Assembly (NCBI GenBank): GCA_945643635.1
Contig: CALZFC010000006.1
Location: 9,512,501-9,576,500 of the forward strand
Direction of reading: 5' to 3'
Source of the DNA: Allodiplogaster sudhausi
Lineage: Eukaryota; Nematoda; Chromadorea; Rhabditida; Diplogasteridae
DNA: 64,000 nt
The notes beneath the pieces were generated by a model, which searched no databases, had not been told where the DNA came from, and saw only the letters and a list, made by a program, of their open reading frames with translations. Position numbers and translations under genes: made by a program. This document shows, in pieces, positions 61,803 through 64,000 of this stretch (within the stretch, counting starts at the first letter, position 1; every line of letters begins with the position of its first letter).

Positions 61803-62041
61803 TCACAGACCGTTCTCTGTTGCAGTCATTAGCTCTTTCGTTGGCAGATTGACTGCATCGAAGTAAAATTTCCTGATATTTGGTACGCAGTTTAATTTAG
61901 GGAAGAACGCAGCTTTATGCGCAAGAAATCGAATAAATGCAGGGTATCCATCGCAAGCTAGCCGTCCATTTGAGAGGGGTGTGAAAGCATGAATAATATC
62001 CCAGAGAGTTGGCCTAAACCTATCTTGCATGTTATATATAT
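61803..62041 (-). CDS. orphan terminal exon, unrecognised
   Basis: On the minus strand a strong acceptor (tttattttacag) precedes an exon from 62041 to the stop at 61803, entered in phase 1 and about 79 codons long. The sequence (containing RFRPTLWDIIHAFTPLS and later NIRKFYFDAVNLP) has balanced, non-repeat composition typical of real protein. I find no upstream exon in the window that clearly joins it. It may be the last exon of a short gene or a relic. Confidence 0.4.
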
Positions 62042-62378
62042 CTGTAAAATAAATAAACACATTAATTTAGCCAACGTTAAACAATATACTGTTCATATTT
62101 CTTTTTGTAATCGAAAAAAGAAATGGCTACATGTTTGGTTTGGGTGAAAGAGAGAAAGAGACAACGGCATAATCAGAGCTTGGAAAATTTTTATCCTACT
62201 TCCGGTACGGTAAATCGCTTTCTATTCTTCATGCTTCTCCTTCTCTTTCTCAATCCTATGAGAGCCTAAGGAGATCACGATTTCAATGGAGCCAGGGAAT
62301 GAGCAGAGAGATGACCCGATGAGAATAAAGAGATAGTAGCCCCTTAACTGATGGAAATAATATTAGATAGTGCCTTAG

Positions 62379-62952
62379 ACGGGAAAGGGCACACAGGCGA
62401 CGAGTTGCAGCTGGGCGGACCGGCACGGAGCGAAAAAGTGAGCGGCCGCACAGTAAGAGAGGGCAGCAGGTAATTCATTCTCTTCTATTTCAAATTACTA
62501 ATCTTATACCTCTTTTAATCTTTTCTAACTACTCTCTCTCCTCCTTCTTCTTCCTCTCCTCCGCTCCTCCGTCTCTTCCCTCTTCTCGCTATTCTCCCTC
62601 TGCTATTTAGCTATCTTCTCTCACTCCTCCCTCTTCTCCCAGCATTCCCCTGCTCCTCCTCTTCACTCGCCTCCGTCTTCTCTTCCCTCTCCAGGTTCTT
62701 AACTCTTTTCATATCTCTCCTCTCACTGCTGCCTCTCCGATTCCTCTCTTTCCGTCACTCTTCTACCTCTCTTCGCTCTTCTTGTCTGACCCGTCTCGAT
62801 TCTTCAGTCGCATCCTCCTGAACTACTCTCATTTTTCGTCTCTGCAACGACTCTCCTTCAGCCATTCTTTCCGTGTACTCATCGTGAATGATGATGATCA
62901 AGAGAGCGAAGACCAACTCGACGAGATCAGCGCAGCCTGGAGAAAAAATTAA
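62379..62952 (+). CDS. 3' end of an unrecognised gene
   Basis: Two exons, 62379-62469 (phase 1 in, phase 2 out, acceptor cttag) and 62808-62952 (phase 2 in, acceptor gattcttcag), join in frame to a TAA at 62950-62952. The C-terminus is acidic (NDDDQESEDQLDEIS). The intron is CT-rich. No domain recognised and no upstream exon placed; the CT-rich surroundings make the second exon's first half less certain. Confidence 0.4.
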
Positions 62953-63407
62953 ATTTAAAAAAAAAGATAATTTTTAATTATTCAAAGGTATTTTGTAATG
63001 ACAATTTCTAATTAAGTTCTTACTTCGTGTTACAGCGAATTATTTCACCCAAGAGTAAGATTGGCGAAACAAAAATGACATACTACATAGCTTATACACA
63101 GCGTTTTGCCTAGTAGCATCGGGTCATTTTTTCTTTGCCGTTAAATGGAATAAGAAAAACCGCAACGCCTCAAAAATCAGTTCATTTTATTTTGGTGCGA
63201 ATATAATCCGCGAACATCGGCCGTGAATTGGTGAATTATTTCCATAGATTAGTAAAACATCAGATGCTCCTCAAACTACTGGGGACAAAACGCTGTGCTT
63301 ATAAGCATTATTATGGAGACGAATGTCGTCAGTAATATAAAAAATGAACGGAAATTCAGAGGAGGGCTCTCTTGAAGCCCCTGCCAAACTTGGCAAACGA
63401 GGAGAGA

Positions 63408-64000
63408 CTATTCTCGGATGCAGACCACGGTGAGCGCCGACGACGCAGCGGCCGAAACCATTTGCTGCCTGAACTTTTAATTGAATATTTTTCCTATTAT
63501 TCCACTAAAGTAAACTAATTATGTATGTAAAAGTATACAAATATGTATCTTTAAAAATAAGAAGAAAAAAATTTCTCCTGCTTCTGCGGCACGCGGTAGT
63601 CCAAGCAGATGAAGGCCAGCAGCTGAGTAGCGCCTCCGAAGTGGCCAACACCAGAGACTCGCAGAGGCAGCCCATCGCCGGCGGAGAGATACGACGAAAT
63701 GAGAGCCATTTCTACTGCTCGAATCTTACTCTTGCTCCTCATTTCGAAAAGAAAAAAAAATATTTGCATTGTTTACTGCCTACTTTCTTCTTGCACTTTG
63801 TGAAAAATAAGATGTCTTTCCCTTTTTTCACTTTGGCTATTATGAAAAGCAGAAGAAAGGCTGTTCCATTAAAAAGTAATGTCACATCGACGTCTGGTCG
63901 AACGAAGCTTTTGTTTCGGACTGGGAATTTAGAAATGAATTTTCTTTCTACCCGATTATTCTTACTCGACGACACGTACAAGCATTTCGGAGATGTCAAC
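63408..64000 (-). CDS. 3' part of an unrecognised gene, continuing beyond the window
   Basis: Minus-strand exons 63966-64000 (cut by the window edge), 63593-63737 and 63408-63473 (stop TAG at 63408) join in consistent phase. The middle exon encodes a typical folded-protein stretch (VEMALISSYLSAGDGLPLR, then FGGATQLLAFICLDYR). The last exon ends SAAASSALTVVCIRE. I cannot name the family from this fragment. It faces the plus-strand gene ending at 62952, so the two genes are convergent. Confidence 0.6.

Overview
This window is eukaryotic nuclear DNA and most likely comes from a nematode. The strongest clue is the nuclear hormone receptor at 35165-38295, whose first zinc finger has the divergent P-box (CRACSAFFRR) typical of the expanded nematode receptor set. 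Genes are split into many small exons by mostly 50-1200 nt introns. Several genes have a pyrimidine-rich AG acceptor just upstream of the ATG, which would fit spliced-leader trans-splicing or 5' UTR introns. Exons are GC-richer than the AT-rich introns and spacers, and long (CT)n/(GA)n tracts occur throughout. All splice models were made by eye from GT/GC-AG sites plus reading-phase agreement; there is no transcript evidence.

Layout. 1-7800 is mostly microsatellite-rich spacer with weak gene hints and a cluster of AAAGCGTTG hairpin motifs. 7884-14744 (+) is an unrecognised serine/alanine-rich gene, incompletely resolved. 16220-20341 (-) is a complete PARP2-type poly(ADP-ribose) polymerase. 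Directly upstream on the same strand, 21285-25285 encodes a 15-exon Lys/Ala/Glu-rich, histone-tail-like protein with a tRNA-Phe(GAA) in its first intron; its exon phases would also allow exons 1-14 to splice into PARP2. 27691-30139 (+) is a tail-anchored cytochrome b5 and 31019-34167 (+) an ERGIC3-like ER-Golgi cargo receptor. 35165-38295 (+) is the nuclear receptor, with an unresolved break in the second zinc finger.

39018-46346 (+) is a ~28-exon gene for an unrecognised, probably nuclear protein with a Cys cluster and an AT-hook-like motif; its 3' third is a tandemly duplicated exon array. 47674-53619 (+) is the most unusual gene: a 557-residue, cysteine-free, Asn/Gly/Ser/Thr-rich secreted precursor with a signal peptide and basic cleavage-like sites at both ends, whose first intron holds a 1.09 kb foldback Tc1/mariner-type element. 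54461-55966 and 56556-57543 (+) are tandem copies of a four-helix membrane protein; copy 1 has a long basic SGK-repeat tail, copy 2 is truncated and has a mutated splice donor. 58.4-59.0 kb (-) holds a decayed gag-like zinc-knuckle relic. 59724-60817 (+) is an unrecognised small gene with a large (CT)n intron. 61.8-64 kb holds an orphan minus-strand terminal exon and the 3' ends of two convergent unrecognised genes, the second running off the window.

The genes form no obvious single pathway. PARP2 and the lysine-rich gene may be one chromatin-related locus, and cytochrome b5 and ERGIC3 are both ER-membrane genes but not clearly co-regulated.
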